In this document: piece after piece, positions 33,235 to 41,386 of the stretch
How positions within the stretch are numbered: the stretch's first letter is position 1
How the letters are laid out: the number at the start of each line of letters is the position of its first letter
Origin: Sinorhizobium shofinae
GTDB taxonomy: Bacteria > Pseudomonadota > Alphaproteobacteria > Rhizobiales > Rhizobiaceae
Direction of reading: 5' to 3'
Length of the DNA: 41,492 bases
NCBI GenBank assembly: GCA_001704765.1
Contig: MBFK01000103.1
Location: 1-41,492 of the forward strand
Notes under the pieces: model-generated
Database searches by the model: none
What the model saw: the letters and a program-made list of their open reading frames with translations, nothing else
Told to the model about the DNA's origin: nothing
Translations under genes and position numbers: made by a program

Positions 33235-33997
33235 CAAGATAGGCCTCCCTCACCCGCTGGTCCTGAACGATGTCGTGCGGCAGGCCTTCGACAAGTTTCC
33301 GTCCTTGATCGAGGACGACCACTCTTTGGCAGATGCTGGTCACGACATCGATGTTGTGTTCGATCACGAGAAAGCTGACGCCGAGCGACTTGTTGGCGTA
33401 GAGGATCGTTTCGATGACGCGCTCGATGATCTTCGGGTTGATTCCAGCCATCGGCTCATCGAGCAGAATGATCTTCGGCTCCGGCATCAGCATCGACGCG
33501 AACTGGATCAGCTTTTGCTGACCGCCGGAAAGATTACCTGCCGGTTGATGGCGCACATCCCACAATCCCGCCATCTTGATGAGTTCTCGGGCTCGGTCGC
33601 GAAGACCGGATATGCGCTGTTTCGACATGCGGCCGATGCCGAAAGTCGACAGCAGCGATGGAAATGTGAACATCTGTCCGGCGATGACGAGGTTCTCCTC
33701 CACATCGAGCGCCTTGAACACCACCGTTTTCTGGAACGAGCGGAGCATGCGGCCCTCCCGCGCGATGCGGTTCAGCGACCAGCCTGTGATGTCCTGGCCA
33801 TCCAGCTTCACCGTTCCAGAGTCCGGCTTCTGGAGACCGGTACTGCAGTCGAAGAAGGTCGACTTGCCGGATCCATTCGGTCCGATGAGGCCGGCGATCT
33901 CGCCGCGGTCGACGTGGAGGCTTACATTGTTGACCGCCTTCACCGCGCCATAGGACTTGCTGATTTTCTTGATCTCAAGAATTGGAAGGCCGGTCAT
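33227..33997 (-). CDS. livG: Branched-chain-type ABC transporter ATP-binding protein LivG
   Basis: The 256-residue ATPase has Walker A GPNGSGKST, signature LSGGQQK and Walker B IILLDEPMAGINP, with the C-terminal LivG tail ending REAYLGG. The start at 33997 overlaps the livM stop in ATGA and has GGAGGTACGAA; the frame runs much further upstream, but only as an antiphase reading of livM. Confidence 0.9.
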   Translation of the reverse strand: MTGLPILEIKKISKSYGAVKAVNNVSLHVDRGEIAGLIGPNGSGKSTFFDCSTGLQKPDSGTVKLDGQDITGWSLNRIAREGRMLRSFQKTVVFKALDVEENLVIAGQMFTFPSLLSTFGIGRMSKQRISGLRDRARELIKMAGLWDVRHQPAGNLSGGQQKLIQFASMLMPEPKIILLDEPMAGINPKIIERVIETILYANKSLGVSFLVIEHNIDVVTSICQRVVVLDQGRKLVEGLPHDIVQDQRVREAYLGG

Positions 33998-34980
33998 TTC
34001 GTACCTCCGATCGTATCCCAGAAGCGATTGATGACGGGGGCGAAGCCCTTCTTGAACCAGAAGACGAGCACGAGCAGGCACAGTCCATAGGCGACCATGC
34101 GGAGTTCGGGCGTGATCCGGAGCGCCTCGGTAAGCCCGACGAAGAGCAGGCTCCCGAACACGACTCCGGAGATCGTTCCCGCGCCGCCACCAAGCACGAT
34201 GATCAGCATCGTCGTCGAATAATACATCTGGAATGTCAGCGGGCTGACCACCGTCAAGTAGTGGACGTAGAGGCTGCCGCCGACCCCGGCGAAAATTGCG
34301 CTGATGATGAACACGATGAGCTTGTAGCGCCAGGTCGGGACGCCGAGCGACTCCGCGAGTGTCTCGTTTTCGCGAATGGCGATCATGTTGCGGCCGGCTG
34401 GCGAGCGGACGATCATCCAAACTGCCAGGGTTGACAGCGCGCCGATGGCAAGCGCCATGTAGTAGAAGCTCGTCGTTCCGGACACGGTAAATGACAGCGG
34501 GCCCAGGGCGAAGTGCGGTTTCGGGATCGCGGACAGGCCCATGTCACCACGGGTCACAGAGATCCAGTTCTTGGCGATCGCCTGGCCGATGATCACGAAG
34601 CCCAGCGTACACATGACGAAGGACGTTGCGCGCAGCCGCAGCGCGGGTACGCCAAGCGGGAGCGCGCAAGCGCCAGCCAGCAGCCCGGCTGCTGCCGCAT
34701 TCATGTAGAAAGGCGTTCCATAGTTCACTGCAAGGAGACCGGCCGTATATGCACCGATCCCGAAGAATGCGGCCTGCGCCAGCGACAGCAGTCCGGTGTA
34801 TCCGACCAGGAGGTTCAGACCATGGGCGGGCAGCATGAAGATCAAGGCGATGATCAGTGAATGAGTGACGTAGCGGCTACCGATGAACGGCGCGGCAAGC
34901 GCGACGACCACAAGGATTGCAGCAAGCGGGATGCGAAGATCCCGGCGGTGCTCCTGCTGTGCGGCTTTAGCGAGAGACAT
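33994..34980 (-). CDS. livM: Branched-chain-type ABC transporter permease LivM
   Basis: The 328-residue membrane protein has about nine or ten hydrophobic segments and the family motifs LNLLVGYTGLLSLAQAAFFG near residue 55 and MIAIRENETLAESLGV near 210, the cytoplasmic coupling loop. GAGGG lies about 7 bases before the ATG. It lies 44 bases after livH. Confidence 0.9.
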   Translation of the reverse strand: MSLAKAAQQEHRRDLRIPLAAILVVVALAAPFIGSRYVTHSLIIALIFMLPAHGLNLLVGYTGLLSLAQAAFFGIGAYTAGLLAVNYGTPFYMNAAAAGLLAGACALPLGVPALRLRATSFVMCTLGFVIIGQAIAKNWISVTRGDMGLSAIPKPHFALGPLSFTVSGTTSFYYMALAIGALSTLAVWMIVRSPAGRNMIAIRENETLAESLGVPTWRYKLIVFIISAIFAGVGGSLYVHYLTVVSPLTFQMYYSTTMLIIVLGGGAGTISGVVFGSLLFVGLTEALRITPELRMVAYGLCLLVLVFWFKKGFAPVINRFWDTIGGTK

Positions 34981-35024
34981 TCTGAGCCCTCAATAATTCG
35001 AGTAACGTTCTGCGAGAGGCACGC

Positions 35025-35897
35025 TCAAAAGCGTGCCTGCGTCGAGAAAAGCCCGTACGGACGCCACATCAGCATCAGGATGAGTGTGGCGAAGCCGACC
35101 GTGTCGCGGAACTGGAGCCCGACATAGGTCGCCACCAGGCTCTCGGCGATCCCGAGGATCATCGCTGCGAAGAATGTGCCACGAACATTGCCGAGACCAC
35201 CCATGATGATGATCGGCAGCGTCTTGAAGGTGATGAGTTCGCCCATGCCGCCATAGACGCTGACATTCACGGGAGCGGTGAGCACGCCTGACAACGCGGC
35301 CAGCGCGGCACCGAGGATGAACGTATGCAGCACCACCTTGGGCACGTCGATCCCGACGACCTCGCAGCACTCGACGTTCTGCGATACCGCCCGCATCGAT
35401 TTTCCCATGCGGCTGTAGGTCACCATGAGCTCGAGGCCGATGAAGACGAGCAAACAGACCACAAGGATGAGGATTCGCTGTCCAGCCAGGCTGAAGCCAA
35501 GGACCGACAAGGGTTCGATGTAGCCGCCGGAAAAGAACTTGTATCCGCCTCCGAAGACGAGGATCACGGTGTTCTGCAGGACGAGTGCAATCCCGAGCGT
35601 GGCGAGCACCCCGGCCTCCGCCGGGGCACCGACCATGCGCTGCATCACGAGCCTTCCAACCACATAGGCAACGACGATCGTGGACAGCAAGCCCACGATG
35701 ATCGATGCCTCGTAGGAGAGGCCGAGATAATCCACGGCGAACCATGCCCCGAACGTACCCAGCATGTAATATTCGCCATGGGCGAAATTGATGGCCCGCA
35801 GCACGCCGAATATCATCGTCATGCCGACTGCGACGATGGCGTAAACGGAGCCCGTCACGATGCCGTTGACGATCTGCTCAATGATGGTCGAGAACAT
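35025..35897 (-). CDS. livH: Branched-chain-type ABC transporter permease LivH
   Basis: The 290-residue membrane protein has about eight hydrophobic segments with the family landmarks INFAHGEYYMLGTF near the N-terminus and MRAVSQNVECCEVVGI at the coupling loop. AAGGGGACAC precedes the start. It lies 21 bases after the binding-protein stop. The two consecutive cysteines in the coupling loop are unusual, where alanine-type residues are common. Confidence 0.9.
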   Translation of the reverse strand: MFSTIIEQIVNGIVTGSVYAIVAVGMTMIFGVLRAINFAHGEYYMLGTFGAWFAVDYLGLSYEASIIVGLLSTIVVAYVVGRLVMQRMVGAPAEAGVLATLGIALVLQNTVILVFGGGYKFFSGGYIEPLSVLGFSLAGQRILILVVCLLVFIGLELMVTYSRMGKSMRAVSQNVECCEVVGIDVPKVVLHTFILGAALAALSGVLTAPVNVSVYGGMGELITFKTLPIIIMGGLGNVRGTFFAAMILGIAESLVATYVGLQFRDTVGFATLILMLMWRPYGLFSTQARF

Positions 35898-35918
35898 GGG
35901 CGTGTCCCCTTTCAGTCA

Positions 35919-37112
35919 TTACTGTGCGGGATACTCAATTTCCGCAGTATAGGCGCCTTTGATGCTGGGCTTGCCACTCTCGATCTGCAGGAGAATCATC
36001 GGCAGGCGCGCCTGGTTGTGGTCATCGAAGGTGACCTCGCCGACCGGGCTCTTGTACTTGATTTTCGACAGCGCCTCGCGGACCTTTTCCCGATCATTGC
36101 CGCCGGCCTCGTGGATCGCCTGCGCGAGCAGATGAACTGTGTCCCAGTGCACATAGGCATGGTTGTTCGGCGCTTCGTCATAGGTGGTGGTGAATTTCTC
36201 CACGAACGCCTTGCTTTCCGGGGAGTCCCACGCGGGCAGCCATGCTGCCGCCTCGACCGCTCCTTCGAGCGCCGTCGGAGCTGACTTGATAGTCTTTTCG
36301 GTGTTGAACTCGCCGTTGCCGACCAGCGTCACCTTGCCCGCGAGGCCGAGTTCGACCATCTGGCGCGCGATGATCGGCGTTGTGTCCGCCAGGCCGTACA
36401 TGATGATCGCCTGCGCGCCGGAATCACGGATTTTCGCAAGGACGCTGCGGAAGTCGACCTCGCCCTCCTTGTAATAGTCCTCGGTGAGGATCTCGCCCTT
36501 GAACTCAGGCAGGTATTTCTTGGTGAACTCGATTGCCGAACGGCCATAGTCGCTATCGACGGAGAGGACGGCAAACTTCGTAAAGCCGCGCTGCTCCGCA
36601 GCGTATTTCGCCACGACGAATGCGCGGTTCTCGTCCGTTGGATAATTGCGGTAAGTCCACTTGAAGCCGCCGACGCCGGCCGCGTAGGTGATCTTTGGAT
36701 TCGAAGATGCGGCATTCAGCAGAAGAACGCCCGCATCCTCTGCGACCGGCTGCATGGCCAGGGTGACTGAGCTTGAAACGTCGCCGATGACGTAGTCGAC
36801 TTCGTCCTCATCGATCAGACGACGGGTGGCGGAGACACCTTCGACCGGAGTGCCCTGGCTATCGGCGGAATAAAGCTCGATCTGAAGTCCATCGATGCCG
36901 CCCGCGTCGTTGATTTCCTTCACGGCGAGCTCCGCACCGCGCATCGAGAATGCACCGTAACGGGCGTTGGGGCCGCTCATCGGCGCGACGAGGCCGAGCT
37001 TGATGGTCCCGTCCGCTGCCAGTGCAATACTCGACAGTCCGGGAACGGTCACGGCCAGCGAGAGGATGGCGGTAGAAATGCAAAGTGCCCTGCGGCTCAA
37101 GGTGTGTTTCAT
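35919..37112 (-). CDS. Branched-chain-type ABC transporter substrate-binding protein
   Basis: The 397-residue periplasmic protein has a signal peptide (cleavage near SIALAAD, residue 32) and the type I periplasmic binding fold of LivJ/AmiC-like proteins: KLGLVAPMSGPNARYG at the mature start and VDYVIGDVSSSVTLAMQPV near residue 110. Ligands in this family range from leucine to amides, urea and aromatic acids. GGAGTGGGAAC precedes the ATG. It leads the liv operon, about 130 bases downstream of the shared box at 37241-37285. Confidence 0.88.
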   Translation of the reverse strand: MKHTLSRRALCISTAILSLAVTVPGLSSIALAADGTIKLGLVAPMSGPNARYGAFSMRGAELAVKEINDAGGIDGLQIELYSADSQGTPVEGVSATRRLIDEDEVDYVIGDVSSSVTLAMQPVAEDAGVLLLNAASSNPKITYAAGVGGFKWTYRNYPTDENRAFVVAKYAAEQRGFTKFAVLSVDSDYGRSAIEFTKKYLPEFKGEILTEDYYKEGEVDFRSVLAKIRDSGAQAIIMYGLADTTPIIARQMVELGLAGKVTLVGNGEFNTEKTIKSAPTALEGAVEAAAWLPAWDSPESKAFVEKFTTTYDEAPNNHAYVHWDTVHLLAQAIHEAGGNDREKVREALSKIKYKSPVGEVTFDDHNQARLPMILLQIESGKPSIKGAYTAEIEYPAQ

Positions 37113-37240
37113 GTTCCCACTCCATGTTCTTGGATGCGATCGCTTGACTTATGCCTTAGCGTGCTTCTAGCCGCTTTCTGCGGTTCTTATTGCGCCAGCC
37201 CAGTGCTGACCCTGTCACAGTAGGTTCACGAAAGTGCCGC

Positions 37241-37285
37241 TGGCCAACACAACTCCACTCTGCCGCTATAGCGTTTATTTATGGC
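37241..37285. promoter_or_regulatory. 45-bp shared promoter segment with LTTR-type box, copy 2
   Basis: This segment matches 30049-30093 at 40 of 45 bases. The box is ATAGCGTTTATTTAT (37268-37282), keeping ATA-N9-TAT while internal bases differ, as expected if the outer bases are what is recognised. It lies 129 bases upstream of the binding-protein start. Confidence 0.6.
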
Positions 37286-37657
37286 GAGGCGCTCGATGAC
37301 GTGATGTCTGTAAGCTCTCGTTGCCCCTCCACAACGCGCACTGCGCTACTCGGAAGAGTTTGCCATTTCGATAGGATTAAACCGGCGCGACATGTGTTCC
37401 GTGCTGCAGCTTCCCATGGCCGCGGGGAAGCCAGTATGCGGTATCGTGCGTCTCTTTGCCGAGGAGGCTGGACGTTTTACGACCGAACCCCGCTCGAATC
37501 CTCACCGCCTCCGGAAACCGATCCGCCGTACTCATCAAGCTAGAAGCCATTCCCTCGTTGCGTCACGAGAACACATCACGACCCGCTGCTGTGCGGCTTG
37601 GAGCGCGCCAGGTGTGGCCCGGTATTGACATCGACAACGGCGGGCAGGACCAAATTC
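37286..37657. other. Long gap without a supported gene
   Basis: These 372 bases between the liv promoter segment and the gntR leader contain several open frames, but none has a ribosome site or recognisable protein features, and codon use is poor. No repeat or hairpin of note was seen apart from the flanking elements. It may hold a small unrecognised RNA or degraded sequence. Confidence 0.35.
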
Positions 37658-37676
37658 AGTCGTCTGAGTGTCGACA
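37658..37676. promoter_or_regulatory. Single degenerate copy of the 19-bp operator-like repeat before gntR
   Basis: AGTCGTCTGAGTGTCGACA matches the tandem sites at 24020-24066 at most positions and sits at the corresponding place relative to the gntR start. It suggests autoregulation by the intact GntR protein. Confidence 0.5.
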
Positions 37677-37753
37677 ACGTCCAGCTTAAAATTTACAGTG
37701 TCTAGATCGGCGCATTCTGGCCTTGTGCATCCGCCAACGGGAAAGGGACGTAA

Positions 37754-38473
37754 GTGTCTGACGAAACAGAAACCAAGCGAGCCAAGGGTACGGGCTGGAA
37801 AAGCGTCTACGAGACTCTCCGGAACGAGATCCTGGCGCTGACGCTCCCTCCCGGTCAGCTCCTCGACGAGAACACGCTTGCCGAGCGGTTCGACATGTCG
37901 CGCTCGCCGGTGCGCGAGGCATTGATCCGGCTCGCGGGCGAGGACCTTGTGGTGACGCTCTCGAACCGTAGCACGATCGTCGCGCCGATTGAGGTCGCGA
38001 CCTTCCCGAAATATGTCGAGGCGCTCGACATCGCACAGCGCATGAATACCCGCCTCGCCGCGGAACTGCGCACCGAGGCTGACCTGAAGGCGATCGCCAG
38101 GCGGCAGAAGGAATTCGAGGCGGCCGTCAAGACCGCCAACCACCTGCAGATGTCCGAGGCGAACAAGCAGTTCCACATGGCGATTGCCCATGCCGGGAAG
38201 AACCCCTATCTCACCTCATTCTACGAGCGGCTGCTCAATCAGGGCCAGCGTATGCTCCATCTTCACTTCGAGTACCTGGAGCGAACGCACGAAGGGTATC
38301 TCCTGACCGACGAACACAACCTGATGCTGGAAGCGATCCGGGCGAGAAATGTCGATCTCGCCGACGATCTGGCCCATGCCCACACGCGTCAGTTCCAGCA
38401 GAACTTCATCGACTTCATGCGCGAGAACTACACGACGGATGTCTCGCTCGCGCGGCGGAAGGCAGCGGAATAA
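37754..38473 (+). CDS. GntR-family (FCD subgroup) transcriptional regulator
   Basis: The 239-residue protein starts at GTG 37754 with AAGGGAC upstream. A winged helix-turn-helix (about 15-80; LDENTLAERFDMSRSPVREAL) is followed by an FCD ligand domain (about 90-225), in which histidines of the type NKQFHMAIAH, TDEHNLML and AHTRQF are placed to bind a metal. The gntR remnant at 24145 is homologous in both coding part and leader. It may repress the hydroxyproline operon from a distance through the sites at 24020-24066, and its own gene through 37658-37676. It overlaps the next gene by one base. Confidence 0.88.
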   Translation: MSDETETKRAKGTGWKSVYETLRNEILALTLPPGQLLDENTLAERFDMSRSPVREALIRLAGEDLVVTLSNRSTIVAPIEVATFPKYVEALDIAQRMNTRLAAELRTEADLKAIARRQKEFEAAVKTANHLQMSEANKQFHMAIAHAGKNPYLTSFYERLLNQGQRMLHLHFEYLERTHEGYLLTDEHNLMLEAIRARNVDLADDLAHAHTRQFQQNFIDFMRENYTTDVSLARRKAAE

Positions 38474-39240
38474 TGCGTATCGGTTTCGTCGGCACAGGGA
38501 CCATTACCGAGGCGATGGTGACGGGTATCGTCGGCTCGGGTCTCGATGTCACGGAGATCCTCGTCTCCCCCCGCAATCAGGAGATTGCAGCCCGGCTCTC
38601 GAGCCGGTTTCCATCGGTGCGGATCGCCAAGGACAACCAGGACGTGGTCGATTCCGCCGACGTCCTGTTTCTTGCAGTCCGGCCGCAGATAGCAGAAGAG
38701 GTGATCCCGGCGCTCGCTTTCCGAGCGGGCCAGACGGTCGTCAGCGTCATCGCGGCAACCGATCGTTCTAAGCTCCTGGCCTGGATCCGGGAAGACGTGC
38801 GACTGAGCCAGGCGATCCCCCTGCCCTTTGTCGCCGATCGGCAAGGCGTGACCGCCATCTACCCGCCCCATTCCGAGATTGCCGCTATCTTCGCCGCGCT
38901 CGGCAGCGCCGTCGAATGCGAGACCAAGGAGGAATACGACCTGCTCGCCGCTGCCAGCGCGCTGATGGGAAGCTATTTCGGAATCCTCGACCGAGCCACC
39001 GGTTGGCTGGTCGAGAAGGGCATGTCGCGCGAGAAGGCACGTGCCTATCTGGCGCCGCTCTTTGCCAGCCTGGCGCAGACGGCGGTCAGCGCCGATGGGA
39101 CGCCACTGGAAGTTCTCAGGCGCGAGTTTTCCACGCCAGGCGGCTTGAACGAGCAGGTTTTCGATGATTTCGACCGCGGTGGTGGAACGAGAGCACTTAC
39201 AGATGCGCTGGAGCGCGTGCTCAGCCGCGTGCAGGGCTAA
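38473..39240 (+). CDS. Pyrroline-5-carboxylate reductase-like protein
   Basis: The 255-residue protein has the ProC architecture: a Rossmann N-terminus (MRIGFVGTGTITEAMV), the LFLAVRPQ segment near residue 66 and a C-terminal helical dimer domain with EFSTPGGLNEQ, matching the TSPGGTT-type substrate loop in changed form. The usual GGGNMA is GTGTIT. It could reduce a pyrroline or a related cyclic imine, which would link it to the proline-racemase operon. The start overlaps the gntR stop (TAATG), so the two are translationally coupled. Confidence 0.82.
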   Translation: MRIGFVGTGTITEAMVTGIVGSGLDVTEILVSPRNQEIAARLSSRFPSVRIAKDNQDVVDSADVLFLAVRPQIAEEVIPALAFRAGQTVVSVIAATDRSKLLAWIREDVRLSQAIPLPFVADRQGVTAIYPPHSEIAAIFAALGSAVECETKEEYDLLAAASALMGSYFGILDRATGWLVEKGMSREKARAYLAPLFASLAQTAVSADGTPLEVLRREFSTPGGLNEQVFDDFDRGGGTRALTDALERVLSRVQG

Positions 39241-39311
39241 TCTTTCCCTGCTGATTCATGGCTAAACTTCCGGAACGCTACCTGCTCCAATGTGTGCAGC
39301 GCTTGGACGTA

Positions 39312-39332
39312 CCCGACACTTAGAATGTCGGG
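39312..39332. terminator. Hairpin at the convergent ends of the ProC-like and XRE genes
   Basis: A perfect 7-bp stem (CCCGACA with TGTCGGG) encloses a 7-base loop and spans the XRE stop codon at 39320-39322. No T-run follows on either strand, so a bidirectional terminator is possible but not sure. Confidence 0.3.
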
Positions 39333-39868
39333 GGTGTGCAGGCGCTTATAACCTCGCATGGAACGGGTCCGACACACCGGAATCTGTGAGGGCGCCGGCT
39401 CTCAAAGTAATATGCATCGCCGGGCCCGAGTATCCGCCGGTCATTGTCAACCGTCACCTCCAAGCGGCCCGACAGGACAATGCCGCCTTCCTCACCCTCA
39501 TGTACAAGCGGGATCTTGCCCGTGTCCGCTCCCGGTTGGTAGCACTCCTTGAGGATCTGCAGGCTGCGACCGAAGAGGTTTTCACCCACCTGCCGGTAGG
39601 AAATCGCGCCTTTGCCGATCTCCACAAGCTCCTCTGCGGCATAGAATGCTTTGCGAGGCGTTTCAGGTTCGAACGCAAAAAACTCAGCAAGCCCGATAGG
39701 TATGCCATCGAGGATGCGCTTGAGCGCTCCGACAGATGGGTTCGAGGCGTTGGACTCAATCAGTGAGATTGTCGAGTTGGTCACCCCTGTCCGCTTCGCG
39801 AGCTCGCGTTGGGACAAATTATGCGCAATCCGTATGTGACGGAGGCGGTTACCAATATCGACAGACAT
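39320..39868 (-). CDS. XRE-family regulator with C-terminal cupin domain
   Basis: The 182-residue protein has a helix-turn-helix of the XRE type (about 6-60; NLSQRELAKRTGVTNSTISL) and a cupin-2 sensor (about 108-178; HEGEEGGIVLSGRLEV and GPGDAYYFESRRPHRF). PuuR-like proteins with this layout control amine and amino acid catabolism. AGGTGCAAG precedes the ATG. It is divergent from the aminotransferase at 40014 and probably controls it and itself. A TTCGAAAT sequence lies 23 bases upstream (39891-39898), sharing the core of the palindromes at 7869, 8096 and 8984. Confidence 0.87.
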   Translation of the reverse strand: MSVDIGNRLRHIRIAHNLSQRELAKRTGVTNSTISLIESNASNPSVGALKRILDGIPIGLAEFFAFEPETPRKAFYAAEELVEIGKGAISYRQVGENLFGRSLQILKECYQPGADTGKIPLVHEGEEGGIVLSGRLEVTVDNDRRILGPGDAYYFESRRPHRFRCVGPVPCEVISACTPPTF

Positions 39869-40013
39869 CTTGCACCTGGTGTTTCGGATGTTCGAAATAT
39901 GGAAATCTGTGCCGTCTGTATCTCATATTTTCAATGACTTAAAAATACGAAGAAAAGGACTTGTTCGACGATAAAAAATCACTGAATCCATGGCAACCCT
40001 AAAGGAGGCCGTC
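39869..40013. promoter_or_regulatory. Divergent promoter region of XRE regulator and aminotransferase
   Basis: This AT-rich 145-base gap contains TTCGAAAT at 39891-39898 and an A/T-rich stretch around 39929-39958 that may hold the aminotransferase promoter. The AAAGGAGGCCGTC ribosome site before 40014 is one of the strongest in the window. Confidence 0.5.
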
Positions 40014-41348
40014 ATGGGAAGTAGCAGCAAGACCAACACGCCTGTTCTGGATAATTTCTGGATGCCGTTTACCGCCAACCGGCAGTTCAAGGCGGCGCCG
40101 CGCCTGCTGGCCAGCGCGGAGGGCATGTACTACACGGACATCGACGGCAATAAGGTCCTTGACGGCACGGCCGGCCTCTGGTGCGTCAATGCCGGTCACG
40201 GGCGCAACCGGATCGCCGAGGCGGTCGAACGGCAGCTCCGGACTATGGATTATGCTCCGACCTTCCAGATGGGCCATCCGATCGCATTCGATTTCGCCGC
40301 AAAGCTTGCCGCGATTGCACCGGGCGGCCCGGCAGCGAGGCTCGATCGCGTCTTTTTCACAGGATCGGGTTCCGAGTCTGTCGATACGGCGCTGAAAATC
40401 GCCATCGCCTATCAGCGTGCCATCGGTCAGGGAACTCGCACCCGCATCATCGGCCGCGAGAAGGGCTATCATGGGGTTGGCTTCGGCGGCATCTCCGTCG
40501 GCGGCCTCGTCAATAACCGCCGCGTCTTTCCGCAGATTCCGGCCGACCATTTGCGTCACACCCTCGACATCGAGCGCAATGCCTTCTCAAAGGGTCTGCC
40601 AACGCACGGCGTAGAGCTCGCCGAGGATCTCGAACGCTTGGTCGCGCTGCACGGTGCGGAGACAATCGCCGCTGTCATCGTCGAACCCATGTCCGGGTCG
40701 GCTGGCGTGATCCTGCCGCCGAAGGGTTATCTCGAACGCCTCCGTGCGATTACTGACAAATACGGTATCCTGCTGATCTTTGACGAAGTTATCACCGGCT
40801 TCGGTCGCCTCGGCACGCCCTTCGCCACCGATTACTTCGGCGTCGTCCCCGACCTTGTGACGACCGCCAAGGGTCTAACGAATGGCGCGATTCCGATGGG
40901 TGCGGTGTTTGCCAGCCGCAAGGTTTATGACGGTCTGATGACCGGCCCCGAGAACCAGATCGAACTCTTCCATGGATATACCTATTCCGGCCATCCCGTC
41001 GCCAGCGCCGCTGGCATCGCGACGCTGGAAATCTACGAGGAAGAAGGATTGCTGACGCGTGCCGCCGAACTGGCCAATCATTGGCAGGAATCTCTGCATT
41101 CGCTGAAAGGCCTGCAGAATGTCGTCGACATTCGCAATCTAGGCCTCGTCGGAGCCATCGAACTCGCCCCACGTGACGGCGCTCCCGGCACCCGCGCCTA
41201 TGACGTTTTCGTGGATTGCTTCCACAAAGGTCTGCTGATCCGTGTGACCGGGGACATCATCGCCCTGTCACCGCCGCTGATCATCGAGAAGGACGAGATC
41301 GGCAAGATCGTTTCAATCCTTGGCGAGGCCCTCAAGCGGGCCGCTTGA
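40014..41348 (+). CDS. Class III aminotransferase, omega-amino acid:pyruvate type
   Basis: The 444-residue protein is a fold type I PLP enzyme. It has VFFTGSGSESVDTALKIA near residue 113, LLIFDEVITGFGRLG with the PLP aspartate (D257) and the Schiff-base lysine K286 in DLVTTAKGLTNGAIPMG. The early WMPFTANRQFKAAPRL segment and the length of about 445 match beta-alanine:pyruvate transaminases. I use ATG 40014 directly after AAGGAGG rather than the weakly supported ATG at 39990. It would transfer an amino group from an omega-amino acid or amine to pyruvate. The XRE-cupin gene is divergent. Confidence 0.88.
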   Translation: MGSSSKTNTPVLDNFWMPFTANRQFKAAPRLLASAEGMYYTDIDGNKVLDGTAGLWCVNAGHGRNRIAEAVERQLRTMDYAPTFQMGHPIAFDFAAKLAAIAPGGPAARLDRVFFTGSGSESVDTALKIAIAYQRAIGQGTRTRIIGREKGYHGVGFGGISVGGLVNNRRVFPQIPADHLRHTLDIERNAFSKGLPTHGVELAEDLERLVALHGAETIAAVIVEPMSGSAGVILPPKGYLERLRAITDKYGILLIFDEVITGFGRLGTPFATDYFGVVPDLVTTAKGLTNGAIPMGAVFASRKVYDGLMTGPENQIELFHGYTYSGHPVASAAGIATLEIYEEEGLLTRAAELANHWQESLHSLKGLQNVVDIRNLGLVGAIELAPRDGAPGTRAYDVFVDCFHKGLLIRVTGDIIALSPPLIIEKDEIGKIVSILGEALKRAA

Positions 41349-41358
41349 CCATTATGAC

Positions 41359-41386
41359 GCCGGCTCGGATCAAAGCCCGGGTCGGC
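41359..41386 (+). terminator. Possible terminator of the aminotransferase gene
   Basis: GCCGGCTCGG (41359-41368) can pair with CCGGGTCGGC (41377-41386) in RNA, using two G-U pairs. It begins 11 bases after the stop. Only a loosely T-rich stretch follows, so confidence is low. The remaining bases to 41492 show no gene. Confidence 0.35.

Noticed and set aside
33997..34420. N-terminal extension of livG by 141 residues
   Set aside because: It reads livM out of phase, is arginine-rich, and the ATGA start with GGAGG at 33997 gives a normal LivG.
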